Notes under the pieces: model-generated
What the model was told of the DNA's origin: nothing
What the model saw: only the letters and a program-made list of their open reading frames with translations
Database searches by the model: none
From: Niebla homalea
Taxonomy: Eukaryota > Ascomycota > Lecanoromycetes > Lecanorales > Ramalinaceae
NCBI GenBank assembly: GCA_019925105.1
Contig: JAHGAU010000005.1
Coordinates: 1,798,001-1,862,000 of the forward strand
Reading direction: 5' to 3'
Length of the DNA stretch: 64,000 bases
Translations under genes and position numbers: made by a program
In this document: positions 46,109 through 58,100 of the stretch, in pieces
Layout of the letters: every line of letters begins with the position of its first letter
Position numbering within the stretch: the first letter of the stretch is position 1

Positions 46109-47634
46109 GTCGGAGTCACCAATTGCAGAGCTGTTTTGCTCTTTGTCCTTATGGTGAGTGATCAGTATCTGTAACCTTTCTTCTATCTTGACAATTGGAA
46201 GTTGGAAGGAGAATGATGTGCAAGGCCCATGGTTAGTTTGGCAAGGCATGGGCAAGTTTTCCTTCGGTCTTCAGCCTTAGGGGAATTATTACCTCAACTG
46301 ACCGTCCAGAGTGCTTGGACTCGTGAAGGATCCCACATAGCGCTTACAGGAGGTCTGCAGTACGACTCACATGTGTCATCATCCTGCGATGTGCTGTAGC
46401 CGTCAGGCCTGGTCCCGAAGCGATCCTTCCCTAGCACCCTTCGGCTCGATCCCCGCATCGGTGGTGGCGGAAGGAAGTTCGGAGACGCCATCTCAACCGA
46501 TTGAAGCCAACCTAATCTGCGTGTCATCTTTTGGTCTCGATCAGTCAGGGTGTCAGCACCATCAGGCACGAATGAGAGATCCGCACGACAGCCTTGGCTC
46601 ATGATCACGCAATATTTCCTTGGCGCTGATTTGTCGAATCTGCAGCTATGATGAATAATGTGCCGCAAGCTCTAGCGGTGAGCCCCCCTTGTGGCCAGCC
46701 CCTGCATTTCTCTTTGGGGGCGATGGATTCTATTACACCATGAAAACATCAATCGACCATCACCAGTTCACCGCCGTACGGTAAATTCACCATTCCGTTA
46801 CCAACGCATTGTAGCATCGACGGGTTTTGCGCAACTTGCTTTTGTCTGCCTAGACCTTGTCTGGTGCGCTTGAGGCACACCGCGAGTGTGCTCCCACATG
46901 GAAGTAGGAACCCTTCTTGGCAGTCTTGCTGGGAACCATGTCGGAACCTACCAGCACGAGAACGTGAGCCTGCTCATTTGCACCGAACCTTGTGGCCATC
47001 ATCTCCTCTCCTTAGCGTTTACATTCAGTACCAGTCATTGCTTGGTCTGGGTCAGCACGATGTCTACGTAAAGGTGCTCTATTAACCCACCCTGCAGTCA
47101 TTTCCAGGCGAACGAGCAAAATTGAAAGAGTCTTGACGATGCGAGTTTGCAAAACCGTAGGGCTCCCTGGAACGTATTGAGTGGTGTCATGCCATCAACG
47201 ACATTGAACCACACATTGACTCATCTGAGAATCCCGAGTAGGCCACGATCGCGAAAAAGTCAGGAAGATGAGCGGGTCTCCCGCCGCCCCTTCGTCGCCA
47301 TGCAGTATTCCTCGCTGACCGCCGATTCTGGGATGTAGCTACTAACATTGGCACTGGGACAGTTTCGTAGAATGGGCCTGGGCCTCCTCTCGCACTGAGC
47401 CACTAACAATCATCAAGTACCATATCCACACGCCTCCTGCATAATCGGTATATTACCCGACCTGCCCTTCGTAATACTGCAACGCTGACCGAGACGTGCA
47501 CAGCTACTAGCTCAGAACCTTCTTGCATGCATGAGTAGCCACCGTTCAACGTAGCAGCAGCGTGGGCCCAAGGATCCACTCGTCGTCCTGACGGCCGACG
47601 CACCAGCCTCAGCCTCATCCGACATCCCACCCAC
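46109..47634. other. Gene-poor region (1.5 kb)
   Basis: Contains the promoter of the B3/B4 gene and only chance-level open frames on both strands. No RNA gene or repeat is recognised. Confidence 0.45.
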
Positions 47635-47901
47635 TTATTTCCCCTGTCCCAACGGCTCGTATGCAGATGGGTTGGAACGATCCGATGGTTTCCCGTACCT
47701 GGCTGTGAAAATTGCCTGAGATCGTTCCCATCTAGCTATTATTGTGGGGCCTTCGGCGGTCTCTCGGTCCCATGCAGCCTTATTGTTTGAGTCCCAGAAT
47801 TTTCCTGCAGTCATATCTGGCAGATGGTTCCCGCTCCCGGCAGGCTTTTCCGCGGTAGAAGAAAAAAAAGGTTTGAAAGTGCTTCTGGCGGCTTGGGGCA
47901 T
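47635..47901 (-). CDS. Possible small hypothetical protein (88 aa)
   Basis: ATG at 47901 opens a frame that reads MPQAARSTFKPFFSST and ends in SNPSAYEPLGQGK. Composition is polar, without signal peptide or membrane segment, and no family is recognised. It lies 214 bases after the 3' end of the desaturase gene on the same strand. It could equally be part of that gene's 3' region or a chance frame. Confidence 0.3.
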   Translation of the reverse strand: MPQAARSTFKPFFSSTAEKPAGSGNHLPDMTAGKFWDSNNKAAWDRETAEGPTIIARWERSQAIFTARYGKPSDRSNPSAYEPLGQGK

Positions 47902-48115
47902 TGTGGGGGAAGATTCATGGTAGATTATTCTACTAAAGCGTCTGCGTTTTGCGTGGAAAAGTACGCGTTTCAATGAGTGTGTATCAAGTGTGTTTTCCCC
48001 GATGTCATTTTTTCCTTTTTTCCCCCCCCTCAATCCTTCGAAAACACATGAAACGGTAGAATGCAAGACTTTTGGATGTTTTCGTACAGGGACGCTCTGC
48101 ATGACTTCAGACCAA

Positions 48116-49090
48116 TCACTGTCCATCCTGCTGATCGAAGCATCTTGGTGTACCCTTGACCAAGGTCCTGCTGCTCACCAGCTGCCGAAACGTTTCCAGC
48201 ACACCGTGGGAGATGATGGTGCGATCCGCGAACTCCTTGCTCCCTTCCATGAGTCGCCGGTGCGCCTGCGGCAGGCCGTGAAAGGGGATCTGGCTCTGCA
48301 GGTGATGGACAGCGTGATAGCCGTCATTGTGGGGGTTCATGAACCACGCGTGCAGGACCCCGACGTTCGTCCTCGAGGACCCGAACTCCCCGCGCAGATC
48401 CAGGCCGACGTGCTCGGAGGCCTCGGCCCAGTACCGGGTCACGGGGAGGACGACCAGGAGCGGGACCAGGTAGTAGGATGCCAACTGTCCCCAGGCGCTC
48501 GTGTACCAGACGGCGAGCAGGACTGAGGCCCAGTAGGCGAACTTGCTCGAGCGGCAATGGGAACTCGTCCAGAACTCGCGGAATGCGGTGGTCAAGTATT
48601 CGTAGGTGAAGTAGCCGGTCAGGGGCAAGCCCACGAGATACCAGACGGGTCTCTCGGGGAGTTGGTCCAATCCCAGGTCGTTCATCCTGATGGTGTCTGG
48701 GTCTTTCTGGGGATCGCCGAGGTGCTTGTGATGGATGATGTGGGAGTGACGGTAATCTTCCAGGATGCGGAAGACGGGGAAGGCGTACAGGCATTGGAGA
48801 CGTCGATGCAGGGGGGTCGATGTGAAGAGATTGTAATGCGATGCCTCATGGACGAGATTCTCAAGGGCTCTCATGCGCGATGCGATGATCAGGATCGCTA
48901 GGCCATATAGTAATCGTGGGATGAAGTATGAGGGATAAGATAGCCTCGGTGCCGACTCGACCATGGTGATGCAGAGGGCGGACACCCCATAATTGCTCGC
49001 TATTGCTACCAGAGCTTTCAAGTTGCTTCGACCGTGGAGACCCTTCACGGCGGCTATAGCTTGCTGAGACGCTGAACTCGGTGAAGTCAT
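48116..49090 (-). CDS. Membrane fatty acid desaturase-family protein
   Basis: Single exon, 324 residues from the ATG at 49090 (MTSPSSASQQ); an in-frame ATG at 49138 would add 16. The three His boxes of the di-iron desaturase/hydroxylase family are present: HEASH (about 81-85), HSHIIHHKH (about 115-123) and YHAVHH near residue 269. Hydrophobic segments flank them (LLYGLAILIIA and ASYYLVPLLVVLPV among others), placing it in the ER membrane. There is no cytochrome b5 domain. Box 1 as HExxH and box 3 as HxxHH suggest an acyl-lipid or sphingoid/sterol-type desaturase or hydroxylase of a less-studied clade. Substrate cannot be inferred. The coding region is strongly C-ending, which also opens long antisense frames that are not genes. 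Confidence 0.87.
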   Translation of the reverse strand: MTSPSSASQQAIAAVKGLHGRSNLKALVAIASNYGVSALCITMVESAPRLSYPSYFIPRLLYGLAILIIASRMRALENLVHEASHYNLFTSTPLHRRLQCLYAFPVFRILEDYRHSHIIHHKHLGDPQKDPDTIRMNDLGLDQLPERPVWYLVGLPLTGYFTYEYLTTAFREFWTSSHCRSSKFAYWASVLLAVWYTSAWGQLASYYLVPLLVVLPVTRYWAEASEHVGLDLRGEFGSSRTNVGVLHAWFMNPHNDGYHAVHHLQSQIPFHGLPQAHRRLMEGSKEFADRTIISHGVLETFRQLVSSRTLVKGTPRCFDQQDGQ

Positions 49091-50153
49091 ACTTGAACAA
49101 CGAGAACGGAAGCCGAGTATGAATGTGTGTAGTGGCAAGGCGTGTTTCGAAAGCGAAATGAAGGTCGATCAATCATCGAAAAAGGCGCCCTGCAACCCGA
49201 AGGTAATCCAGCAATCTTGTGAGTCGATGAAGCTCCAGCTCTGAGGGACAACTCCACGAGGAAGGAGATCATTACTTATCGGGCTTGCCTGGGGTATTAG
49301 ATGTCTCCACCTGCTTTGAACAAGTGCATTGAGTTCATCCTTCTCTTGATGCTCACCGCTCCTCAAGATCGTCGCCTTCGGCGAAAGCACACAATGAATG
49401 ACGAGACTCATCAGCCTACTTGCTTCTCAAGATGGCTCCATGATGGTAAAGTTTTTTCGTCACCTGAGCTAGATCCTTGCGACCAACTGCAGGCTCTGAG
49501 CATGATGAAAGGGTCAATCGCTTGCCACGCCAGACTCCCGATCCTACAAATCAGCAGGCCGCCTGGCCATATTGGAAAATTCAATGTGACGTGTGTTGTA
49601 ATATTCATCTCGTAAACTGCGCTGGAAAACTCATCCAGATGCATATGCAGGATTTATAATGTAAGCGAAGGCTGGCTTAGAGCTGGCGAGACTTGGATCC
49701 ATCGCTTCACGTCTCCGGAAACAGTAGCACCAACAGTGCAATCCTGTCACTCTGGATCCCATCTGCTTTCGTAAGGCCGTGAGTGCCGCAACTCGGCAGA
49801 CGTTTCTGATTCGGGCCATTTGGTAGGCGGATTGCGCCTCAAATCATGCAAGCCTAGGCTAAGCTCGGGCTTGGCCTGCTTATGGAACTGATCCATTGGA
49901 TGAGAATGTCCGCGGCACAAAGAGTTTTTCACAATATCGAACGTCGTATAAGCATTGGCATGTAACGGTACGGAGATCGGCGATCCTTTGCGGCGGTGCT
50001 CATCTTGAAGAGTGTGTGGAGCTTCCCCCATGATGTGTCTGTCAGAAGAAAACTCCAGCTTGCGTCGAACAGGAGTCATCAAAATGGGTTGCCTCCTGTC
50101 TCGAAAAGCTCGTGGTGCGACGAAATCATCGTCCTCTGCTCTCCATCGTCACC
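49091..50153. other. Divergent intergenic region
   Basis: Between the desaturase (minus) and the SulP transporter (plus). The transporter's N-terminal coding start may lie somewhat upstream of 50154, since its cytosolic N-tail looks short. Nothing else is recognised. Confidence 0.4.
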
Positions 50154-53100
50154 ATGCTTTCTTTCAATCGTCTGCGAGCTCGCCATTCCATCATGGAGAA
50201 ATTAAGGTCTTTTCGCGGGCGAGAGATCTTGATCACCCCGAGACGACTCCATGAAGCGTTGCCTGCGATAATACTTGGCCTTCTGTTCAATATTCTTGAT
50301 GCCGGTACGTCAACACTTCTTCCATAGGGCCGTCTCGTTGCTGACAGTGGGCTAGTCTCCACGGGTCTTCTCGTGTTTCCCTCCAGCGGCAACACGTTCA
50401 AGTCACTTCAGATCCAAGCTGTATCAATGTACATCATGAGGTACGACTCGGCAGTCCAGCAAAGCCAGAAAACCGTCTAACGTTCGCTCTAGCACAATCC
50501 TTTCTCAAGTGGCCATGACGCTTGGTGGTTCGCTGATCCCAGGTGCCCTCGGGGCTATGCTCATTGAAATCTTGCCCTTTCTTCGTGGAATAGGGTCAGA
50601 CTTGCAGATTGCATTGGGCGACGACAGTCCAGCTCTTGTACCTACGGTCATGGTAGCCTACACCTTGACGAGCTTCCTTATTGGCATTGTCTTTATCGCA
50701 CTTGGGGCTTTCAAGGCCGGTATCATAGTACGTACCCGCGAGAGTTTGCCTGTAGGAGGACGCCCATGGTCCGATGCTGATTGTCCGCTTGTGTCACTCA
50801 GGTGGCCTATTTCCCGCGACCAGTCCTGACGGGAGTAATTGGTGGTATTGGAGTATCCTTGTTCATCCTTGGACTAGGTCTCCCTCAGTCACCGTCCGCG
50901 CCTTCACTCACTCTCTCCAATGCTGGATCTGTACTCTTTGGCTCACATCATCTTGGTTTACTTTTCGCCTCTTGCGGCCCAGCGTTTCTTCTCTCATTTT
51001 CGTTGCGGTCAGAACTGATACGACGGCTCACGGGAGGAAAGTCCCAGCACGCATATTTCATCCCTTTTTACTTCCTGCTCATACCCATTCTCTTCTGGAT
51101 TGCGGTCGCTGCTTCGCACAAGGCGAATGCACCAGGAATGAAGGAGCTTGTCGAGGCTGGATGGCTATTCGGTATTACAAAATCTCCTGATCAAGGCTCT
51201 GGCATTGGACACGCATGGGTGTATTGGACACTCTTCGATTTCTCAAAGGTCGAGATGCATGCTTTAAAGCATGCGATCACGAACATTGTACTGCTGGTGG
51301 TGATTGGTGTTCTCAACCTTCCAATCTATGTCCCAGCTCTCGGGTCGTCATTAAAAATACCCATCAACATGAATCATGAACTTGTGGGGCAGGGGGTTGC
51401 CAATCTACTGGCGGGAGTAGCGGGTACTGTCCCAAATATACTGGTACTTTGAAACTTTACCAGCTCCGATTGACGCTGATATCCTGTTTAGCAACTCTCC
51501 TATTCAATCTTTTTTACAAGAGCAGGAGGTGGTCGGCTGGAAGCAGCAGTCGTCACAGCCCTGACATTTGTGTTCTTTCTTGTGTCCTCATTGGTGGTTC
51601 CTTACGTGCCTACTGTACTCGCATCAACACTGGTCCTCTTCCTCGGCATTGAGTTGACTTCTGACGCGGTCTGGGAGTCTGCTAAATCTCTTCAGTTCAC
51701 GGAATGGCTAGTCGTGATGACGACTATTGTTGCATGTACGTTTCTAGGCTTTGCGATTGGTTTTGGGGTCGGAATTGGTGCTGCCGTCGTCTGCTACGTC
51801 TTGTGGGGTTTCATAGACACCGTCAGTCTTCCTGCAGGTTCTTATTGTAAATTCAAATATCGAGATTTGTTGACTCAGATCGTAGAGAGCTCACATCGTC
51901 GATTGGGATCGTGAGACCGGCTTGCTGGGGCACTCATCAGAATTAGAAGAGCAACAGAGACTGGATTGTACGATACACCAGAAGTCTCCGATTAGCAGCA
52001 TTATACCCTTTCTCAATGGCAAAGATTCTCAGAACTTCAACAAGATCGAAAGGCCAGCAAAAGGAGGTGTTGCAAAAACTTCGCGTCGTGTAAGGTTGCT
52101 ACAACTTGCTGGATACACATGTGTGACGCCCTTGGCCGTTGTAGAGATCGAAGCTAATTGCCACACTTAGTCTTCGGATCTATTCCCTCAGTCGAGGCAA
52201 AGCTTAAGTTCATGGAGACCGAGACGGGAGAATATCAATTCCTGATAATTGACTTGACCGATGTCTGTCGCCTTGAAACGTCTGCCGTTGAGCTCCTAGC
52301 ACGTGAGGCCAGAGCTGAGGTCGAAAAGAGGTCCCTTATTTTTTCTGGAGTCTCTTTGGACTCGGAGGTATACGCAGACCTTAGACGCGGTGGCCTTGAG
52401 CTCAATTTCGGAGGTCACAGCATCCACACGTTCTCAATTGATATAATGCGAATAGATCCCTTGGGTTTTGAGCTACGAGATGATGCTATCAAATGGTGCG
52501 AGTCCCAAGTAGCGCTTGACAACGCAGAGCATCGTCGAGGCTCAGACAATCTGCACGAGGCAGAGTGTAAGTCAACCACGACGCACCGTGCTGCGTTCTC
52601 GCGACTGGACACGCCTGCAGCTCAAAAGATTGAATCCGAGGGAGACGCCGCCAGGACTTTCAGCGAGCTTTTTGGACATAGTCAGCTACATCATGAGCTC
52701 TTCTCTCCCTTTTCAGGCCAGCGAGCAAGCGATATTATCACGCAACTCAAGGCTCAGGGTGGAAGCATCAGATCATACCAGCCTGGAGAACTCATCAAGG
52801 CACAAGGTCAGGAACAGCCAATCCTGCAAGCCTTCACATCGTGTGCTGACTGCTATTCTTCAGTCGACTCAAGTAGCCGAGCGATTTTCATCATCCAAGG
52901 GCGAGTGCGTTTTGAAGATCTGGTCCAGGTGAAATCAGGCGGGATTGCAAGGTTATCCGTCCTGAGGGCTCTTAAATTAGGGATACGAGCTGTAAAGTCA
53001 TCCATGAAGCCTGACTACGATACTACTGCAAAGCTGCAGTCGCCGGCCAAGCTTGTGTCTCGAATCTTGGGTGCGGGTGAGTCGTTTGCGTTGTTAGGCG

Positions 53101-53291
53101 ATGTTGTTGAGAGAGAGCTAGAGGGAGTTTCATGGACGCATCACGATCAGGTGGCCGTCATGCCGGGTGGAATATGCTGGACCATAGAAGTCGGCAGATC
53201 GGAGGACGTTGCAAGATCGTGGCCACTGACAGAAGATGGGCCTGTGGATGTGATCCTGGCCACGGGAATCACTACCAGGGGTGCTGGCTAG
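50154..53291 (+). CDS. SulP/SLC26 transporter with STAS and cNMP-binding-like domains
   Basis: Exons 50154..50304, 50356..50440, 50493..50727, 50802..51443 and 51492..51821 encode the membrane part; the STAS part runs to 52120 and from 52171 to 53291 (50-base intron). Spliced motifs include LDAVSTGLLVFPSSGNTFKSLQ, GIIVAYFPRPVLTGVIGGIG and LSYSIFFTRAGGGRLEAAVV. The STAS domain joins LLQLAGYT to FFGSIPSVEAKL, then FLIIDLTDVCRLETSAVELL. The last ~250 residues include a degenerate cNMP-binding-like part (GAGESFALLGDVV). This architecture matches the YGR125W/Vsb1 group, which acts at the vacuole on basic amino acids in yeast. The link between 51821 and about 51925 could not be built in one frame with normal introns, so the gene may carry a frameshift there. 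The start is provisional. Confidence 0.78.
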
Positions 53292-53557
53292 AACTCAGGC
53301 CGAAAAATTTGAATCATTCACCACGCCGGTCATCGCCTGGTGGCTGTCAAGATGATGCAAATCAATTGCCACTCAATCAGCTTCCCCCTGACGTTGATTT
53401 CGTCATTGAAGCGTATGTGATTAGTCTTTCACGGGTCTGAGCACGCACAGCCTAAGCAATGAGCTGAGTGTAGGGGAAGAAAGCTGTAAAATAATCTCTC
53501 GTCGCACGTAGGCATGGACAGCTTGGAGGTGGCAAGGGTGTGTTGTATGATAAATTA

Positions 53558-54228
53558 TCAGCGCAGGCTAAAGCCGATTCGGATTGCTTTTTATTTTTCT
53601 GCTTTTTCTTACTCTTCAACACACTTATTACATCCTACTGCTCTACAAATGACAGTTACAGACCGTCAGTCAGTAGGTTTTTGGATAGCCTCACCCTTAC
53701 CCTCACCCTCACCCTCACCCTCAATCTCACAAATAAATAAGCCCTTCCGCCAGCCCTTCCGCAAACCCATTAAACATGAGGCCACACGCCTGATCCACCT
53801 GTGCCTTTCCCGCGATATACTTAAAACCATCGCGTTTTTAATTGGAGAACTAACCTGAGTGATAAGCAAAGTGCTTCCGCAAGCCGTCCCCCTCAGCCCC
53901 TTCAACATGAGGCTATGCCTGATCCTTAGATGCCCCTACCGCGACAAGCGCTAAATCATCGCGGTTTGGTGAAGGGCCTAGTAAAAAGGTTTGGTAAAGG
54001 GTTTTGGTAAAGGGCCTGGTGAAGGGCTTGCGGAAGGACTTAGTAACGGGTTTACTGAGACTGAGGGTCAGAATGGGGCTGAGGCTGAGGGTGAGGCTAT
54101 CCAAAACCCTACTGACTCCCGGTCTATAAGTGTGATTTATAGAGCAATAAGGATGCAATAAGCCGGTTGAAGACTAAGAAAACAAAAAAAAAACAAAAGC
54201 AATCCAAATCGGGCTTAACGTGTCCGTT
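53558..54228. mobile_element. Second non-autonomous inverted-repeat element (671 bp)
   Basis: Flanked by TA on both sides (53556-53557 and 54229-54230). The ~140-base ends are inverted copies: the left arm 53558-53700 and the reverse complement of 54085-54228 share GATT-GGATTGC, CTTCAAC, TTATT, CATCC, TGCTCTA, AGACCG and GTCAGTAGG blocks with TTTGGATAGCCTCACCC. The first 22 bases of both ends align without gaps. CCCTCA repeats lie at the inner edge of the left arm (53690-53728) and the G-rich complement in the right arm. Inside, a ~130-base unit (AACATGAGG at about 53774 and 53903) is repeated. No transposase is encoded. The TA flanks fit Tc1/mariner or pogo-type mobilisation. Its ends differ from those of the 18.5-kb element. 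Confidence 0.8.
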
Positions 54229-54244
54229 TAGGGGGTGAGCTCTT

Positions 54245-54720
54245 CTACGTATTTGGGTTAGAATGAGTGGCAGGGTAGGTGAGGGCGGTGTTTCTGCTGG
54301 CGGCGATGAGTGATTTGCTGGTGGCAGTCGTGGTGAGCACTTTTTCGTCGATGAAAATGACGGGGTCAATGACGCCGTGGGAGTCGAGGGTGACGCGGAT
54401 GTTGACGTGGGAGAAGCAGTGGTTCGTCGTAGAGGTTAAAGACGGTATGAGGGTGCCCGAAGCGGGCAAAGGAGCTGACTTGGTAGTCGGGGGTGAAGGT
54501 GACGTTGGAGGTAGCGTTGGAGGGGATGGTTTAGTAGGCTAGGACGTTACCGAGGGGATGTGCGAGGAGGCGATGACGACCACTGTGAACGGTCGGGGGC
54601 CCTTGTTAGCTTCAAAGGGCGTTCCAATACCTATCATGTAGTCATAGGTAGGCTCTATTTGGCAGTATTGCAAATATAATGCAGGTAGCCCTCTTACATG
54701 CGTGCGGACTGGAAACTGCG
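54245..54720 (-). pseudogene. Disabled gene relic beside the second element
   Basis: Three coding-like stretches with C-ending codons sit in different minus frames. They are YMIGIGTPFEANKGPRPFTV (about 54540-54670), a frame reading SNVTFTPDYQVSSFARF (about 54440-54520, with a stop just upstream), and HVNIRVTLDSHGVIDPVIFI (about 54330-54420, ending at a stop near 54245). At least one stop and two frame changes separate them, and none is bridged by a normal intron. The family was not recognised. The inverted-repeat element ends 17 bases away. Confidence 0.45.
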
Positions 54721-55191
54721 TCAAGTGTTCATGTTTGCTGTCTTTGTGACTTTTCCCTCGTGAAGGAGGTACAACATAGCGCGCCCGTCGGACCTTTAGG
54801 AATTGCAATAGCAGCGAATAATGATGGTTGCTGGAAGTCGTTTGACATACTGGGCAATATAGAGAATGGACGAAAGACAACATAGAGGGGGGCGTTAAGC
54901 GATTGCATTGAGTTTAGCTATTGCGAAATACCTCCATGCTCAAGTGAATCTGATAATAGTAGGAGGTGGAATTCTGGCACCAGTGTTTGTTGATTTTAGA
55001 AAACAAGTGCAAGTCTTTCCTTTTGTAGTGATTATTTGAGCCATATGTGGGAAGATCTTAGCTCAAGTCTCAATCTGTGCAGAAAAGCAAGTACTTTCCC
55101 TCTCCACCTACCAGTAATGCTATTCTGCATCTTTTGCTGCTACGTCGGAAGCTCATGCTGTACCCCAGCCACTCCTTCTGCCGTGTCCAGC
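54721..55191. other. Intergenic region
   Basis: 3' flank of the helicase gene and remains beyond the relic. No gene is supported. Confidence 0.4.
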
Positions 55192-58100
55192 TCAGACGTC
55201 TATCAGTCGCACGTTGCCAAACGCTTCCTCCAGATCGGTAGCGCGAGTTACGCCTTGGACAAGATCGTGTGACCGGCCACCCACTCGAGCACCGCATTGG
55301 GGGCATCGCGAGGCTTGCATCGGCATGCCACATTCTCCAATGGTGAACTGTATCACATACGCATTAGTCAATGGTTCGCCTAAGGCCTAAGCGCTGCATC
55401 AGAGAAGTTCATAGATGTCACTTACGGGATGCGCATTCTCGCAGTAATACCAATGTCCAGTTCCCTGAAAGTCTTGGGCCATGGCGTTGTATATCGCTTG
55501 TTTTTCCTCGCTTGTCACCGTCATGTAGAATGCTGATTCGTCGAGCATTTTTGTCACCTCGGCAATCTCTGCGAGCATGATTTCGCTGTCAAGGCTGGGC
55601 GAAGCGAAGACGTGCGATCTGGCAAGCTCGAGGTGGTCCTTAGCCTGGGCCGTCAAACTCGTGATCCTGTCGGGGTTCGCAGGGGCCGAGTGCTCTAAAG
55701 CGGTAAATTTGGCAAAGAGGGTATGAGCTTCCACGAAGATCATAGGCTGCTGCTTCAGAGCAGCTGAGCCCGCAAGCCTGACGCAGTCGTCACGGTTCTT
55801 CGAGAGGTCGAACTTGAGGGGCTTGCGTACCCATGGGTGGAGCTGGGCGGTAAAGACATTGCAGTTCCTGCAAGTGTACAGCAGCTCTGCAAGAAGGTCA
55901 TAGTCGCATCGTAACAGCAGCGATGAAGCGAGCAGTTCACTGCGTGTTTGAAGTACTGTCTTGTCAAATGTAAAATTGGGAGCATGGCCCGTGTTACGCA
56001 CAACGATTGCTGTCATCTGACCAACCTTGCCAAACGGCTGCTCATTGACTGTCACCCGTTGATGGAATTGGGCGATCTTGTGTCGAAGCAAAATTAGGCG
56101 GCCGACCCGCGATGCAAAGCCAGGCAACGTGTGAAGCATTGAAAATTGCAATTCTCTAGCTCCTGCAAGAACCAGCTCCTTGGGTTGATATTCAGCCATT
56201 CTCTCATCTTTGGTGAGGATGACTTGTTTCTCTTTCAAAACCTCAAGAGCCTTTTCCTCCTTCTGTAACTCAACAGTAAGAGGCACAAACTGAGCGTTGG
56301 ACCAGGTGATGAAGCGTTTGGTACTTTCGTCAAGGAGTGCTCTCTTGACGATTCTGTTATATCGATTGATGTTCCGAAGTGATCCGCGACACAAAGGGCA
56401 CCCTTTGATTTCGACCGATAGCGGCGCCGAGATCTTGGATTTTGGTCCAACTGGTAGACCGGTGCCCGACATCTCGTAGTGTTCTGAAAGCCCCATTTGC
56501 CCATCAAGGCTCTGCATCGTTATGACGTGCCCGCAATCAGGGAAAATACAAGGCTCCTCGTCCAGGTCGATCTCGGAGTATGTACGAGCTTCAAGGTAGT
56601 CCACTACAGCCTCCTTGGTTGACTTGGAACAGCACTTCTGACAAAAATTGACCCCAGGACAGAGCTCGCCACACAGCGAAGGACACTGGTGACCACACTT
56701 GAGCACTTTGTCGCATCGGCGAGAACACGGTAGGATGTCGCAAGGTATAGCGCAGGGCATCCGACAGTGCCCTTGGTGCTCACAGCCAGCGTCACACTGA
56801 ATGGCACATGGCGCACAGGGTTCATTGCAGGGTTTCCCGCATCTTGAATGGTTACACTTGACGGAGCATGCGTGAGTACAGAGACCGCACTTGCTGTCGC
56901 CATGGCAAATTTTCTGACAAGTATGAGGGCAGGTGCTGAATTTTCGTCCGCAGGGTGTGATGCATTCTTTGTGATCGATGAAACAATTGCCATCTGGCCA
57001 CCATGTTCTACATTGGTGGCAAGGTCTCTTGCACTGATGGCCGCATGGTAAGTCAGAGCCACAGGCGACTGTGCACTTGAAGTCTTTGGCAACGGCATCT
57101 GTCCCACATTTGACTCTGTTCTTGTGTCCGCATTTGGCTTCGGACTCAATAAACGCATCACATAGAACATCTTTGAGGTTCAAGGTCCTGTGGCAGTCCA
57201 CCTGCTTCTTGCTGTGTCCACAAGGCAATTCGACTGGACCTACAGGCTCGAGACACTTGCCGCAATCTGCCCCACAATTCTTTCGACAAGGGTGATTGCA
57301 ATGGGTGTGACGTCGTTCACATGGCCGTTGACAAATAACAGCGTCATGACGAGGGCGTGAATGGCATTTGAAGGTACAGGCATGGCCACAATCCAGCCTC
57401 AGATCACACTTCAATGAGCAGCCCCCCTCCGGTGATAGACGGACAAAGTCGTCCGGTGAAGCGACTTCCATCACTGTATTGGGATGTTGGGAGCAGCAGA
57501 GAGGCAGCTTTGGACCGAGATTTCCTCCCCGTTTGAGCATCTCAATGACTTGAGCCCACATTGCCACACCGCTTGCGGTGTCAGAATTGCCGATGATATA
57601 CATTCCATGTTTCGCCCGACTCAAGAGAACATTGATACGGTTGCTGGTCTTGAGGAACCCACAGCGTCTTTCCTCATTGCTTCGCACAAGAGAAACAATA
57701 ACGACTTGGGCCTCTTCACCTTGAAAGTTGTCCACAGTCGCAACCCTCAAGGTTTGCGTCAACATGGCCTTGTGTGTCGCTGCAGCATTACTAGGAAGTT
57801 CAGCAAGACCTCTGCGACTGATTTCTTCAGCGTCCCTATCGTCAACGACAATCTCAAAAGAGCTTGCAAGATTATTACGGATCTTCTGCAGCTGTCTTAC
57901 ATAGGGAGTCAAGACAACAATGTCCTCACTGCCATAGAAGCCTTGCCGGACCAGGTGAGATACCATTGCAGCAATCAGACCAACTTCGTAGTCATTTGAT
58001 TGCGACATCTGCAGAACAGTATCGGCATCGCCACTCGCTTTGCCAGCTTCATGCTCACGATGGTCCAGCCAAAAGAGTCGCGGTCGAATTCCAGGGATGG

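Noticed and set aside
47990..48901. Plus-strand frames of 178 and 114 codons
   Set aside because: Antisense shadows of the desaturase, caused by its strongly C-ending codons; no domains of their own.
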